Below, one piece after another: positions 22,522 to 22,604 of a DNA stretch of 22,604 nt. Position 1 is the stretch's first letter. Each line of letters begins with the position of its first letter. The stretch lies in NCBI GenBank assembly GCA_035495555.1, contig DATJFQ010000092.1, positions 1 to 22,604 of the forward strand. Direction: 5' to 3'. Under the pieces are notes generated by a model that was not told the origin of the DNA, did not search any database, and worked only from the letters and a program-made list of their open reading frames with translations. The DNA is from DATJFQ01 sp035495555 (lineage in GTDB: Bacteria > Acidobacteriota > Vicinamibacteria > Vicinamibacterales > 2-12-FULL-66-21). Both the position numbers and the translations under genes were made by a program.

Positions 22522-22604
22522 GTGGCAGCTCAGCTCGGTTACCGGTGACCAGGGGTTACAACAGGTGGGCTGAGCGATCCACCCTCATACAAGATGTAGA
22601 TTAT

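Overview
The window looks like part of an Acidobacteriota chromosome, probably Vicinamibacteria-like. The base composition is high in G+C. It carries an orphan MacB/FtsX-type permease of the acidobacterial duplicated kind, an LptD-containing (diderm) envelope operon, and a HEAT-repeat/cyclophilin lipoprotein. The lineage is inferred from gene content. No rRNA, tRNA, IS element, phage gene or CRISPR array was seen.

Layout. (1) 1-2456, minus strand: a small secreted protein of unknown function, then the start of an orphan ABC-type permease that runs off the left edge. (2) 2455-8079, plus strand: an M20 (CPG2-like) peptidase, an HtpX-like M48 membrane protease, a ClpA-type AAA+ unfoldase with its own terminator, and an Rv2578c-like radical SAM protein. 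(3) 8080-8660: a small secreted basic protein flanked by short tandem heptamer/octamer arrays, one of them a long inverted repeat between convergent genes. (4) 8661-17903, minus strand: one compact apparent operon, accD-folC-lptD-rmlC-rmlB-rmd-like-(VTE5/VTE6-like fusion)-ubiA. Three of its junctions are 4-base ATGA overlaps and one is an 8-base overlap. It joins lipid precursor supply, folate, LPS export, deoxysugar nucleotide synthesis and an isoprenoid-alcohol salvage/prenyl-transfer pair. (5) 17991-19779: a deoxynucleoside kinase and a divergent menC/N-succinylamino acid racemase. (6) 19797-22038: a 13-unit heptamer array and then the HEAT/cyclophilin lipoprotein. (7) 22039-22604: two tiny minus-strand genes, each with its own terminator.

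The most striking feature is at the right end. Two separate 18-codon genes at 22196-22249 and 22451-22504 encode exactly the same 17-residue peptide, MAKKTAKGGKKKGGKKR. They differ at eight synonymous codons and at no amino acid. Each has a purine-rich ribosome binding site upstream and a strong intrinsic terminator 13-15 bases after the stop. This pattern of silent change is what selection on a peptide leaves, and genes of this size are normally missed by annotation.

Two further themes recur. Several genes have a -10-like hexamer only 5-10 bases before the start codon, which suggests leaderless transcripts. The intergenic gaps hold tandem arrays of different 7- or 8-base words that never enter a gene.
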